Below, piece by piece: positions 27,421 to 36,342 of a DNA stretch of 64,000 nucleotides. Location of the stretch: assembly GCA_964245425.1 (NCBI GenBank), contig CAXTMV010000001.1:57423-121422 (forward strand), in the 5' to 3' direction. Position numbers and translations under genes: made by a program. Numbering within the stretch: the stretch's first letter is position 1; each line of letters begins with the position of its first letter. The notes under the pieces are model-generated. The model ran no database searches. It saw only the letters and a list, made by a program, of their open reading frames with translations, and was not told the DNA's origin. This DNA comes from JACMLD01 sp964245425 (GTDB lineage: Bacteria; Bacteroidota; Bacteroidia; Chitinophagales; Chitinophagaceae).

Positions 27421-28053
27421 TTAATTAATTACCTCCACCGGTGCTATTTCCCTGATGCACCGCAGCGGGTTGCCCACATTCACCGTCCAGGCGGGTACAT
27501 CTTTTGTAACCACTGAATTGGATCCGATCACGGCTCCCTTTCCGATGGTAACGCCTTTTAGTATAGTCACATTAAAGCCGATCCATACATCGTCGCCTAT
27601 AAAAATAGGCTGGCTTTTCAGATCATACTGCTGCATACCGGTTGTATAGCTGTTCTTATAATCTTCGTGCCGGAGGCCGGCATCGATGGGGTGTGAAATA
27701 TTATCGATGATATTTACATTGTGCGCAATCAGAACCCTGTTGCCGATCTCAATTTTTTCTGTTGAAATAATTCTTGAACCCGGACTTAAAGAACAGTAGT
27801 CGCCCAATTTTATTTGTCCGCCATAAGCATACACCATCAGCAGGCCGGCTATCTGGCAATGGCTGCCAATGGTAATATTGTCCTGGTTGCCAGACAGGTT
27901 ATTGATCTCGCCCCCGCTGTGAAATACGGTGCCCGCCGCCACCCTGCCCCGCTGAAACATCATCTGTGCAACAGCTGTTTCGAACTGTTGCTTACCTACT
28001 GAATAAAGGCGGGTGGCCAGCTGGTAATATTTTTTTTTAAGATAATTCACCAT
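27421..28053 (-). CDS. Hexapeptide-repeat acyltransferase (left-handed beta-helix, xenobiotic/galactoside type)
   Basis: 210 residues with hexapeptide repeats throughout the middle: IGSHCQIAGLLMV, IGNRVLIAHNVNII and VWIGFNVTILKGVTIGKGAV, and the closing VTKDVPAWTVNVGNP typical of O- and N-acetyltransferases of this fold. The DNISHPID loop contains the likely catalytic histidine. It probably acetylates a sugar of the repeat unit or its nucleotide precursor. It lies between a GT2 and a GT4 gene in the same operon. Which hydroxyl or amine it acts on cannot be told. Confidence 0.85.
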   Translation of the reverse strand: MVNYLKKKYYQLATRLYSVGKQQFETAVAQMMFQRGRVAAGTVFHSGGEINNLSGNQDNITIGSHCQIAGLLMVYAYGGQIKLGDYCSLSPGSRIISTEKIEIGNRVLIAHNVNIIDNISHPIDAGLRHEDYKNSYTTGMQQYDLKSQPIFIGDDVWIGFNVTILKGVTIGKGAVIGSNSVVTKDVPAWTVNVGNPLRCIREIAPVEVIN

Positions 28054-28069
28054 GTTTGTTACCTGTACA

Positions 28070-28996
28070 TTATTTTGTTACGGGGGGTGCCTTGTATAAT
28101 CCTATCGTTCGTAATAAGTACACGATGCTAAGTTTCCAGCCAATATAGTGCCAGCACCTGGCTACAATCATCAGCACGTGCCGGTATTGTTTGGTAGCAA
28201 ACGCCTGGTTCAGCAGGTGCGCGCACATAGAGGCGTACATTTTATGCCGCCATTTAGCCGCCACTTCCTTATCCAAAAATTGACAGGCGTAGCGGTATAC
28301 CTTGTCTATAAATACCAGTTCCCGGATCTGTTTATCCAGCTGTGTATGATAGGTGGTATTTGAATCGTGCACGCGCCAGGCGGCAACGGGTTGCCTGAAC
28401 CAGCCTACCTGGCCATGCAGGCAAAGCCTGTATAAAGATTCTGAATCACTGGCGGTGGAGGGGTCGCGGTAGAAATCGAGCTGGCAGGCCAGTGCCCTGG
28501 GGTAGATATCCGTCTGGTGCGCGGGCAAACGGTCGTATGTCGAGAACAATTCCTTGCCTTCAAAAATCATGTCCGGTGCATCCAGTCCGTAATAATCTTC
28601 CTTACCGGATGCTTCTGTTATCACTTTCATGCCGGCGCCCACCAGTACCAGTTTTTCATGCTCACGGATAAGGTTAATCGCTTTTTGTATATAACCGCTA
28701 TCGGTCAAATAATCGTCTCCGTCCAGCATCAGCACCCATTCGCCCCTGGCCAGTTCATACAGCAGTTTGCGGTAATTGGCTACGCGGCCAAGGGACACCC
28801 GATTTTTAAAATAGGCAAACCTGTTGTCAGTCAGAAAAGAGCGCAGCACATTTTCTGTCTGGTTGTCCGTGCTGTCGTCAGACACAATTACCTCCAGGTG
28901 TTCGTAATCCTGCGCCAGCGCCGTTTGCACTGCCTGAAAGATGTATTGCGGCTTGTTGTAAGCCGGGATCATGATGGATACGGTAAGGGGCTGCAT
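28070..28996 (-). CDS. Glycosyltransferase family 2
   Basis: 308 residues. GT-A signatures: SIMIPAYNKPQYIFQAVQ, LEVIVSDDSTDNQT and VLMLDGDDYLTDSG (DXD-type). The C-terminal part contains aromatic residues and a weak hydrophobic stretch (HYIGWKLSIVYLLR) that may lie at the membrane. It is probably an inverting transferase adding a repeat-unit sugar. It is separated from the WbsX gene by 17 bases. Donor unknown. Confidence 0.9.
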   Translation of the reverse strand: MQPLTVSIMIPAYNKPQYIFQAVQTALAQDYEHLEVIVSDDSTDNQTENVLRSFLTDNRFAYFKNRVSLGRVANYRKLLYELARGEWVLMLDGDDYLTDSGYIQKAINLIREHEKLVLVGAGMKVITEASGKEDYYGLDAPDMIFEGKELFSTYDRLPAHQTDIYPRALACQLDFYRDPSTASDSESLYRLCLHGQVGWFRQPVAAWRVHDSNTTYHTQLDKQIRELVFIDKVYRYACQFLDKEVAAKWRHKMYASMCAHLLNQAFATKQYRHVLMIVARCWHYIGWKLSIVYLLRTIGLYKAPPVTK

Positions 28997-29013
28997 AGGG
29001 CCTTTTTAGCTGC

Positions 29014-30165
29014 TTATGATCCGTATCTTTTTGTCAGCACATTTTTAAATGATTCCAGGTAGGCCCTGCCCCATTTCTGGCAGGGTTCCAGGTGATTGCC
29101 TTCTGCCCATTCATTCCATGCATTGATAAAGAAAAGGTTTTCATCTGTTGAATACGGTTGAAAACCATCCAGCGCAGCATCCGTCCAATGGGCAAAGGAT
29201 TCCGGCGTAGAACCATCCAGTATGGCATAACCTTCTTTCCGCCTGGAAGAATTGTCCCAGCCCGGGCATACACCCCTGAATAATTTATAATCAGCGGGTG
29301 TAGCATGCCTGTTCAAAGCCTCTTTCACATACGCATCATAAGATCCCACAAATCCTTCAAGTGATTTTGTCTTTTGGTCAACATTGCTTTTTCTGATCAG
29401 CCGCTTCGTTCTGAAAGCAATACTGCGACCGATATTCTGCAAAGAAATTTCATCGCGCAGGGTATTGATTTTTTTTGTTGCCGGCGTATGTGCCTGTGGC
29501 TGAAATTCGATGGCGGCATCAAACCCCGCTGCGAGATATTCTTTTTCGCCGGTGCTGCTGCGCTCAAACCGGCAGAGGTATAGCTCCAGGCCTTCGGTAG
29601 CCGCGGCTTCCCGCCAGGTACGGAGGGTCTGTTGCATGTCTGGAAAAAGAGCTGATTTATACACGGCAAAAACCGGTTTATTATCGATCCTTATGTACCG
29701 GGGATCTTTAAAATAAGGTATCAGCGCCCGGATATGCTGCCGATCATCGTCGGCGGAATAGACTTGTTCCAGCAATATATTTTTTTCGCCCCCATCCCAT
29801 ACACGGGTCCAGTTTTCATTGGCCCAGCAAAGCATAAAAGGAAAATCGGGTTGGCCGGATGCCAGAATTTCCTGAACCGGTCTTTCCAGTATACGGCGGC
29901 CATTGAACCAGTAATGGTAATAACAAAATCCATAGATGCCATACTCGCGGGCAAGATCGGCCTGGGCCTGCCGCGCTTCGGGCAGCCGCAGATCATAAAA
30001 TCCCAGGTCGGCCGGCAGTTGTGGCTGGTAATGGCCTTCAAATAAGGGACGAGCCTTTGTTACATTGGTCCATTCGGTAAAGCCCTTACCCCACCAGGCA
30101 TCATTTTCCGGTATGGGATGAAACTGGGGAAGATGGATGGCAATGGGTCTAACAGGTACGCGCAT
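29014..30165 (-). CDS. WbsX-like glycan biosynthesis protein (GH99-like domain)
   Basis: 383 residues that match the WbsX/GH99-like family found in O-antigen loci. Motifs: IAIHLPQFHPIPENDAWWG near the N-terminus, GFTEWTNVTKARPLF, YGIYGFCYYHYWFNG, MLCWANENWTRVWDG and the C-terminal INAWNEWAEGNHLEP. The barrel is related to GH99 endo-mannosidases, yet these proteins lie among glycosyltransferases and lack a signal peptide here, so a cytoplasmic transferase-like role has been proposed for them. The biochemical activity is not established. It sits between two GT2 genes. Confidence 0.88.
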   Translation of the reverse strand: MRVPVRPIAIHLPQFHPIPENDAWWGKGFTEWTNVTKARPLFEGHYQPQLPADLGFYDLRLPEARQAQADLAREYGIYGFCYYHYWFNGRRILERPVQEILASGQPDFPFMLCWANENWTRVWDGGEKNILLEQVYSADDDRQHIRALIPYFKDPRYIRIDNKPVFAVYKSALFPDMQQTLRTWREAAATEGLELYLCRFERSSTGEKEYLAAGFDAAIEFQPQAHTPATKKINTLRDEISLQNIGRSIAFRTKRLIRKSNVDQKTKSLEGFVGSYDAYVKEALNRHATPADYKLFRGVCPGWDNSSRRKEGYAILDGSTPESFAHWTDAALDGFQPYSTDENLFFINAWNEWAEGNHLEPCQKWGRAYLESFKNVLTKRYGS

Positions 30166-30188
30166 GCTATTTGTAGGCTGAATTTAAT

Positions 30189-31049
30189 TTATTTTTTGAG
30201 TAAGCTGCGGAGCGACGCTTTTACAAATTGATAGCGGTGATCTGAATGAAACAATGCTACACTGAAATAATAACCGGATTTGACATACGCTTTCTCACCC
30301 AATGCTTCCCTGGCGATTCGGTAGAAGATATCGTGGTAGCGATGGAACAGTTTGTTAAAATAGCCTATCTTATAATATTTCCGGATATTGAATACACAGT
30401 CCCTGTCAGTGAATAAATCATGGTTGGTATGGGTACTGGTGCCACCTGCGTTAAAGTTCGAAATGATATGGGGAATATACTGGGTCTTATTTCTTGCAAA
30501 AAAACGGTGGTTCATATCCCAATCTGCGCATACCGTGTAGCGTATGTCAAAAAAACCAGTTTGATCAAACATGATACGCCTGTAAAAGATACCCTGGTGG
30601 CAGATATTCCGGCTTAATAATTTGTCAACCGTAAAAACGCCATCGTAAACTGTTTGATCTTTTGCCCAGGAAGAATCACCTCTCGTTATAACATTACCAT
30701 ATACAAATTCCGAATCAAGCCTTACCAATTCCATCTGCGCCTTTTGCAAAACATCGTCATCAAACAAGTCATCATCAGATCCTAAAAACAGTATCCATTC
30801 GCCCTTCGCCTGCCTGATTCCTTTATTCATTGCATCGTATACACCGTAATCCTTTTCCGAAACATACAAGATGCGGGGATTTTTTGTTGCATTGGTACGG
30901 ACAATATCCATTGTGCCATCGGTCGATAACCCGTCCACGACCAATACCTCGTAATGGTCAAATGATTGCTGGTGTATACTGTCCAAACATCGTTGGATGC
31001 TTTCTGATGAGTTAAACGAAGGAATGATAATTGAAAAAAAGGGGATCAA
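30189..31049 (-). CDS. Glycosyltransferase family 2 (WcaE-like)
   Basis: 286 residues. FSIIIPSFNSSESIQRCLDS, YEVLVVDGLSTDGT, the segment SEKDYGVYDAMNKGIRQAKG and FLGSDDDLFDDD identify the WcaE-type subgroup of GT2, in which a VDG motif replaces VDD. It presumably transfers a sugar to the growing repeat unit. The later part HFIISNFNAGGT-like and the basic C-terminus (LRSLLKK) are as in relatives. The gene upstream (FkbM) ends 23 bases away. A paralogue of the same subgroup is at 31844-32719. Confidence 0.88.
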   Translation of the reverse strand: MIPFFSIIIPSFNSSESIQRCLDSIHQQSFDHYEVLVVDGLSTDGTMDIVRTNATKNPRILYVSEKDYGVYDAMNKGIRQAKGEWILFLGSDDDLFDDDVLQKAQMELVRLDSEFVYGNVITRGDSSWAKDQTVYDGVFTVDKLLSRNICHQGIFYRRIMFDQTGFFDIRYTVCADWDMNHRFFARNKTQYIPHIISNFNAGGTSTHTNHDLFTDRDCVFNIRKYYKIGYFNKLFHRYHDIFYRIAREALGEKAYVKSGYYFSVALFHSDHRYQFVKASLRSLLKK

Positions 31050-31072
31050 GTAGAAAAAAATATACCCTGCTG

Positions 31073-31825
31073 CTAATTATAGCGGTTGCTTTGAAATACT
31101 TTATTGTCTTTTTTTATAAAACACATATCGCATTGCCAGAATGCCGCATCTGCTTCACGTCTTAAAAGATCTACCCGGTCATAGCGCCTGAAGCCTTTTC
31201 CGTCCATATACCTGCAAATATCACAAAAAAGCAGGGCGTCCGTTGAAATTTTAAAGCCATAAACCTCTACTACCACCAGTTCCGTTTTTTTTAACGTCTC
31301 CCTGGCGCCTTCAAAAATGGGAAGTTCAAATCCGTGCGTATCAAGTTTAATCAGGAAAGGCGCCTTATACCCGAATTCAGTCACCAATGAATCGATAGAC
31401 CTGACAGGAACAGTACGCTTTTCAATAACATGTTCCGATTCCGCAATTCCTATGCCGCTGCCATCGAGATCGTCATAAATTGATAAAACCAAACTGGCAT
31501 CTTCCTGGCCTATCGCTGCGATAAATACATCGGTATTACCATTTTTTACTTTCAGTTTTTCAAGGTCCGGTGCCCGCTCATTTATTGGCTCAAGTAGTAC
31601 ATATTTACTCCTGGGCCAAATGGGATGACACTTCTCTGTCCAGGTACCCTGCGCAGCACCGCCGTCTATAATAGTACCGGGATCTATTCCAATCGCTTTA
31701 CACCTCTTGAGGGACCCCAACATGGTATTTTCTTCTGAATAAGTAATCACATTGGAAGGCGGCGCTGATATTCTCGTTAGGTTATACCCAAGGTTTCTAA
31801 AAATGGAAAGAATGAGCTTTTTCAT
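31073..31825 (-). CDS. FkbM family SAM-dependent methyltransferase
   Basis: 250 residues. TIIDGGAAQGTWTEKC is SAM-binding motif I, followed by YVLLEPINERAPDL (acidic loop) and the family-typical LIKLDTHGFELPIFEGARETL. It is most likely a sugar O-methyltransferase, the second of two FkbM proteins in the operon. It shares the family fold but is clearly divergent from the one at 9297-10154 (different motif I and III), so the two probably methylate different positions. Flanked on both sides by WcaE-like GT2 genes. Confidence 0.85.
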   Translation of the reverse strand: MKKLILSIFRNLGYNLTRISAPPSNVITYSEENTMLGSLKRCKAIGIDPGTIIDGGAAQGTWTEKCHPIWPRSKYVLLEPINERAPDLEKLKVKNGNTDVFIAAIGQEDASLVLSIYDDLDGSGIGIAESEHVIEKRTVPVRSIDSLVTEFGYKAPFLIKLDTHGFELPIFEGARETLKKTELVVVEVYGFKISTDALLFCDICRYMDGKGFRRYDRVDLLRREADAAFWQCDMCFIKKDNKVFQSNRYN

Positions 31826-31843
31826 AAATATGCTGGCTATTGA

Positions 31844-32719
31844 TTAGATTTTAAAATGCTGGGATTTGCCATCAAATACAAGTCTTGCCGGTGCACCGAT
31901 TATACGCTGATAAGCTTGTTCCAATGCCTTTATTTTCTTTACAGGATTCAAAAGGGAACTGCTGCGAAGGCCCTCTATTTTTGCCTGAATAACCTGCAAT
32001 TGCTTAAAATCGGAGATGGTTGTGTCGTCCCAAACCTGCTTTTCCAGGATAGCATTTACCTCGGCAATATACTTATCCATGTTATCGGTAGACATCTGGT
32101 TACCGCTCCGTTGCCGAAAACCTCCGATAAGGGCTTCCGTTATATGCAACCCGGTTAAGTGGAAGAATCGTATCCATAAATCGAAATCTCCCGCATACCT
32201 TAAATTTTCATCAAAGAAACCGCCGGCCTTATCCCACAAGGTTTTTCGCCAGAAAGTAGATTCCAGCTGAATCCATTCAAACTCTTTCAGCATATAATGG
32301 AATTTGGTAAAACTTTTGGATTGTTTTACAAATACAGCACGGCCCTCTTCATCATAAATAGTACTTGCACCCAGTAACCATGAAATATCCGGATAACTGG
32401 TAAATATTTCTGCAATGGTGAACAATGCTTTAGGATGCAACAGATCATCAGAATTGATAAAGGCCATGAGTTCACCTGTGGCCCGCTGGGCGCCCTTGTT
32501 AATGGCATCCATTACTCCTTTATCCTTTTCACTAACCCAATAAGTAATGTGTTGCTGGTATTTTTTAATGATATCGACGCTATCATCGGTACTGCCGCCA
32601 TCTATTATAATATATTCCAGGTTGGGATAACCCTGGTTTACAATCGACTGGATTGTTTTTTCAATGTATTTGCCATGATTAAACGATGCAGTAACAATGG
32701 TTATTTTAGGGTAGGTCAT
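31844..32719 (-). CDS. Glycosyltransferase family 2 (WcaE-like)
   Basis: 291 residues. ITIVTASFNHGKYIEKTIQS, YIIIDGGSTDDSVDII, VSEKDKGVMDAINKG and MAFINSDDLLHPKAL define the same GT2 subgroup as the gene at 30189. It probably transfers a sugar from a nucleotide donor. Its ATG overlaps the stop of the Nudix gene by four bases (ATGA), linking it to the GDP-sugar block just upstream, so a GDP-linked deoxysugar is a plausible donor (inference). C-terminal helices are rich in Lys and Gln. Confidence 0.88.
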   Translation of the reverse strand: MTYPKITIVTASFNHGKYIEKTIQSIVNQGYPNLEYIIIDGGSTDDSVDIIKKYQQHITYWVSEKDKGVMDAINKGAQRATGELMAFINSDDLLHPKALFTIAEIFTSYPDISWLLGASTIYDEEGRAVFVKQSKSFTKFHYMLKEFEWIQLESTFWRKTLWDKAGGFFDENLRYAGDFDLWIRFFHLTGLHITEALIGGFRQRSGNQMSTDNMDKYIAEVNAILEKQVWDDTTISDFKQLQVIQAKIEGLRSSSLLNPVKKIKALEQAYQRIIGAPARLVFDGKSQHFKI

Positions 32720-33168
32720 GATAAGGATTGGTTATATCCAAGTATGCTAAGCGGGTTTTTCACAGCCGTATGATAGCTATCGTTCACCTTGTCTACCCAT
32801 ATCATTCCGTTGTGTAAATGATCAATTGAAATGTTATCGATGGAAGAGGTGGTCAGCCGGCAACAAATATTAACGGTATGAACACCGCTTTCCGGCACCT
32901 GTTTATTTTCAAATATGGATTCTTCTGTTGAAACAACAGAAACAAATACGCAATCCAGGTTGGTCTCCTCTTTTGCTTTGCGCAATGCAGCAGCGGCGAT
33001 TGTTTCATTTTTTAATATCCTGCCTCCCGGGAACCAGTATTGGCCTTTGGCAGGCTCATTGTCTCTTTTCAGCAAAAGACATTTACCTTCAAAAATAATC
33101 AGCACATCTACACAAACAATGGGCAAAGCGCTTACCATCATCCGGTACTGATCTTCAGGAATAACCAT
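32716..33168 (-). CDS. gmm: Nudix hydrolase, GDP-mannose mannosyl hydrolase-like
   Basis: 150 residues. The Nudix region is GGRILKNETIAAAALRKAKE: the Gly-x5-Glu spacing is present but the usual REU is RKA, as in Gmm (WcaH), which also deviates there and cleaves GDP-mannose by substitution at carbon. Start-side residues (MVSALPIVCVDVLIIFEGK) fit the family. Gmm is a frequent member of GDP-fucose and colitose clusters, where it is thought to adjust GDP-mannose levels. It is wedged between the ColD-like gene (TAATG overlap) and a GT2 gene (ATGA overlap), so the three are tightly coupled. Confidence 0.8.
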   Translation of the reverse strand: MVIPEDQYRMMVSALPIVCVDVLIIFEGKCLLLKRDNEPAKGQYWFPGGRILKNETIAAAALRKAKEETNLDCVFVSVVSTEESIFENKQVPESGVHTVNICCRLTTSSIDNISIDHLHNGMIWVDKVNDSYHTAVKNPLSILGYNQSLS

Positions 33169-34319
33169 TAAAAAATGCTCTTTAATAGTTTTTCAAGCAC
33201 GCATAACCTTTCTTTATTTACGAATTGGTTATTGCCTATATAAGTACCGTTTTCATGTACCAGTTGTGCATTCGGATAATCAAGGTACTGGCCGTATTGT
33301 GTAAAGCAAGGTTGCACCAGCAGGTTGCCGCTGATGATGGGGCGGCTCTCCACTTCGTTTTCTGAAAGCGCTTTTTTGAAAAGCTCCTTATCCTTCTTGT
33401 CTTTAAAAATAAAAGGAAGGCAAAAGGAAGATATGCCGGGGCTATCAACCGGGTATACCCTGTCTTTTATTGTTTCCCTGATTTGCACATATTGCCGGTG
33501 ATTATCATTCCTGATGTCAATATAGCGATCAAGGTGTTTTAATTGCTCTATGCCAAGTACTGCATGCAGTTCCGTGTTCCTGAAATTATACCCGTGGTTC
33601 AGGAAAAGGAAATTAAAATCGATGTGCGGATACTTGTCTTTGTATTGCTGGTGTTTGGAAGGATGAAGTTCCCGTGCAAGACCGTGAGAACGCTTCAATA
33701 TAAAAAGATCATTCAACGCTTCGTTGTCCGTGCAGATCATGCCGCCTTCTACCGTTGTTAAATGATGGCCCCAGTAGAAACTAAAAGTGCTGGCTACACC
33801 GAAGTTGCCGACTTTTTTTCCGTTGATGTGTGCCCCATGTGATTCGCAACAGTCTTCCAGTATTATCAAATTATGCTTATCTGCAATGGCCTTGATGCTG
33901 GCCATATCTGCAGGCAGCCCGATTAAATGCGTTACCAGGATTATTTTGGTCAGCGGCGTAACAGCCTTTTCCAGTTTTTCATAATCAAAAGAAAAATCTG
34001 CCAGGTTGATGTCTACAAAAACCGGTTTTAGTTTGGTCTGGATAACCGATGTGATATTGGTGGTCCATGTAACAGCCGGTACCAGCACCTCGGCGTTGTC
34101 TGCAATTCCGTAGAATTCCTTAACAGCATCCAGCATGACCAGGTCGGCGGAGCTACCCGAATTCACAAAAGTAGAATACTTTGTTTGCTGCCACTGCGAC
34201 CATGCCGCTTCAAATTGTTTTACTTTCTCAAACTGCGTAAAGCGATCGGTTGATTGTATAAAATCAACCAGATATTCTTTATCTTTTAGTTCCAGTATGT
34301 TTTCCTGTAATTTCCACAT
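33168..34319 (-). CDS. colD: ColD-type PLP-dependent GDP-4-keto-6-deoxymannose 3-dehydratase
   Basis: 383 residues with the DegT/DnrJ/EryC1 aminotransferase fold (NSGSSADLVML, VPAVTWTTN, IILEDCCESHGA). The lysine that holds PLP in aminotransferases is replaced: the strand reads FYWGHHLTTVEGG, with His185 six residues before the conserved Glu. This His-for-Lys change is the signature of ColD, which removes the C3 hydroxyl of GDP-4-keto-6-deoxymannose to give the 3,6-dideoxy sugar. The neighbours (Fcl/ColC-like, Gmm-like, gmd in the same operon) fit GDP-colitose synthesis. It should not be read as an aminotransferase. The RfbH-type dehydratases also carry the His but act on CDP sugars with an iron-sulfur cluster that I do not see here. 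Confidence 0.82.
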   Translation of the reverse strand: MWKLQENILELKDKEYLVDFIQSTDRFTQFEKVKQFEAAWSQWQQTKYSTFVNSGSSADLVMLDAVKEFYGIADNAEVLVPAVTWTTNITSVIQTKLKPVFVDINLADFSFDYEKLEKAVTPLTKIILVTHLIGLPADMASIKAIADKHNLIILEDCCESHGAHINGKKVGNFGVASTFSFYWGHHLTTVEGGMICTDNEALNDLFILKRSHGLARELHPSKHQQYKDKYPHIDFNFLFLNHGYNFRNTELHAVLGIEQLKHLDRYIDIRNDNHRQYVQIRETIKDRVYPVDSPGISSFCLPFIFKDKKDKELFKKALSENEVESRPIISGNLLVQPCFTQYGQYLDYPNAQLVHENGTYIGNNQFVNKERLCVLEKLLKSIF

Positions 34320-34327
34320 AGCGGTAG

Positions 34328-35275
34328 TTATATTGTATTTGTATATTGCCCGTAATTGGTTGCAAAATCATTGTAAGCTTTCTGGAGATCCTGCCGTATA
34401 TCAAAAGCAGCCGTCCAACCCAATTCGCTGGCACGTGAAACATCCAGTTGTTTTTTCATAGTGCCATCCGGTTTGGAGCTGTCGAATCGCAGTTCACCCG
34501 AGAAACCAGCAATCGATTTGATCATTTCCGCCAGTTCTTTTATTGTATAGTCTATCCCGCTGCCGATATTTATTATTTCGCTGCCTGTATAGTTGAGCAT
34601 GAAATACAGGCAGGCATCTGCCAGTTGATCGGAAGACAAAATCTCTCTTTTTGGCATACCGGTTCCCCACAATTCTACAAATGAAGCATTTTTACTGGTT
34701 GCTTCATAAAATTTTCGTATCAAAGCGGCTACCAGGTGAGAATTTTGGGCATCGTAATTATCATTAACGCCAAACATATTTGTTGGCATTAATGAAATGT
34801 AATCTGTGTTAAATTGCTTGTTGTAGGATGCGCACAATTCAACGCCCGCAATCTTTGCCAGTGCATATGGTTTATTGGTTTCTTCCAGTGGCCCCGTAAG
34901 CAGGTAAGCTTCTTTAATGGGCTGGGGCGCATCTTTCGGGTAAATACAACTGCTGCCGAGATAAAGCAGCTTCTTAACCTTATTGCGATACGCGGCCTCA
35001 ATGGTATTGAAAATCATTGAAACATTGTTGTAAATAAAGTCGGCGGGGTATGTTTTGTTGGCCATAATTCCACCTACCGTTCCGGCGGCAAAAAAAACAT
35101 ACAGCGGCTGTTCTTTTGAAAAAAATTCGGCCACCTGCGCCTTTTCACGTAAATCGAGCTCTTTGGATGGTTTAACTATAATATTGTCATACCCATCTGC
35201 AGTCAGCTTTCTGACAATGGCCGAACCCACCAGGCCCTTATGACCTGCAACAAATATCTTATCGTTCTTATTCAT
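34328..35275 (-). CDS. fcl: GDP-L-fucose synthase / ColC-like epimerase-reductase
   Basis: 315 residues. The Rossmann motif is FVAGHKGLVGSAIV; LGSSCIYPKDAPQPI, NKPYALAKIAGVELC (YxxxK) and the LMPTNMFGVNDNYD region are diagnostic of the GMER/Fcl family. Fcl epimerises C3 and C5 of GDP-4-keto-6-deoxymannose and reduces C4. Its relative ColC acts after ColD and epimerises only C5 before reducing C4, giving GDP-colitose. With a ColD-type gene eight bases downstream, the ColC role is favoured; sequence alone does not distinguish the two. Its start overlaps the end of the upstream SDR gene by eight bases. Confidence 0.85.
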   Translation of the reverse strand: MNKNDKIFVAGHKGLVGSAIVRKLTADGYDNIIVKPSKELDLREKAQVAEFFSKEQPLYVFFAAGTVGGIMANKTYPADFIYNNVSMIFNTIEAAYRNKVKKLLYLGSSCIYPKDAPQPIKEAYLLTGPLEETNKPYALAKIAGVELCASYNKQFNTDYISLMPTNMFGVNDNYDAQNSHLVAALIRKFYEATSKNASFVELWGTGMPKREILSSDQLADACLYFMLNYTGSEIINIGSGIDYTIKELAEMIKSIAGFSGELRFDSSKPDGTMKKQLDVSRASELGWTAAFDIRQDLQKAYNDFATNYGQYTNTI

Positions 35276-36332
35276 ATTGTTTAACGCTTAAATACCAGTT
35301 GATGGTTCTTTCAAGCCCGCGCTCCAGCGGAACATATTCTTCTTTTCCAAATTCAGTTTCCGTTTTTTTCATGCTTAGCTTCACATCTTTCGGCGCGCCG
35401 GCAACACTTTTATTGGTGGGCGGTATAACAACCGGCACATTCAGGATACTGCCTACCTGCCGGGCCAGTCCTGCAATACTCGTTTGCGAATGGCCGCCCA
35501 GGTTATAAATCGGCTCTGTACCAAATAATAGCACCTGCCACATTATTTCTACCGCATCCGATATATAGCAATAGGTTCTGATCGCTTCACCACTGTCCAT
35601 CATTTCAATTTTACCCGTATTAATGGCTTTTTCTATAAAAGACAGGATAACGCGTTTGTCTCCCTTTTTTGTGCCAGGGCCGTACGTGTGTGCCAGCCGT
35701 ATGGAAAAAGNNNNNNNNNNNNNNNNNNNNNNNNNNNNNNNNNNNNNNNNNNNNNNNNNNNNNNNNNNNNNNNNNTTGCAGATGGCTTCTCCCCCTCTTT
35801 TACCTTCAATATAACAGGCACGCACATGCGTGGTATTGGTACACCCGATATCTGTTTCGGCATATACTTCCTTTTCAAGGCCACTGTATACTTCGCTGCT
35901 GCTGATGAACAGGAAACGGCCACCTGCTTTTAGTTTGTCGAATAACAAGAAAGTGGAAAATGTATTCAACCGCAGTGTTTTTTCCGGGCTTTCCATAAAC
36001 TTCAGCGGCTGGCCATAGCCTGCCGCATGAACGATAAAGTCTGCCAGCGGCAATGTCTGGCAAAAATCATAGTCGGTGATATCTCCTTTACAAATACGCA
36101 GGCCTGGAAAGCTTTCGCCTACGAGATAGGCCGGCAGTTCTGATCTGAATACAGCAATGACCTGTATATGCTTACCGCTTAAAACGAGCGACTTAATGCA
36201 GGCAAGAAAATAAACGCCCAATAAACCTGAAGCGCCCGATACCAGGATGGTTTTATTATCCAGGGCCGAAAAATCAATCTCCTTGCATATCAGGGCCGCA
36301 TCTTCTTCAATAATATTGACAGTGTTGTTCAA
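35268..36332 (-). CDS. NAD-dependent nucleotide-sugar SDR, containing a 65-base gap
   Basis: 354 codons including 23 unresolved ones from a 65-N gap (35711-35775); both sides stay in frame. An N-terminal extension of about 25 residues (NIIEEDAALICKEIDFSAL) precedes the Rossmann motif ILVSGASGLLGVYFL. SSSEVYSGL and YIEGKRGGEA (YxxxK) form the active site; LAHTYGPGTKKGDKR follows the gap. This form, with the leader helix, is seen in SDRs of LPS clusters, including decarboxylase- and dehydratase-like members. It lies between an E1 beta gene (10-base gap) and the Fcl/ColC gene (8-base overlap), so it probably acts on the same GDP-sugar. A YerF-like reduction of a two-carbon branch is one hypothesis. 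Confidence 0.8.
   Translation of the reverse strand: MNNTVNIIEEDAALICKEIDFSALDNKTILVSGASGLLGVYFLACIKSLVLSGKHIQVIAVFRSELPAYLVGESFPGLRICKGDITDYDFCQTLPLADFIVHAAGYGQPLKFMESPEKTLRLNTFSTFLLFDKLKAGGRFLFISSSEVYSGLEKEVYAETDIGCTNTTHVRACYIEGKRGGEAICXXXXXXXXXXXXXXXXXXXXXXXFSIRLAHTYGPGTKKGDKRVILSFIEKAINTGKIEMMDSGEAIRTYCYISDAVEIMWQVLLFGTEPIYNLGGHSQTSIAGLARQVGSILNVPVVIPPTNKSVAGAPKDVKLSMKKTETEFGKEEYVPLERGLERTINWYLSVKQYE
35711..35775. other. Assembly gap (65 N)
   Basis: Sixty-five unresolved bases inside the SDR gene. The reading frame is preserved across it, so the size is likely close to real. Confidence 0.95.
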
Positions 36333-36342
36333 GCAAGCGGTG

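Noticed and set aside
33168..34319. DegT-type aminotransferase making an amino sugar
   Set aside because: The PLP lysine is replaced by His, the ColD signature.
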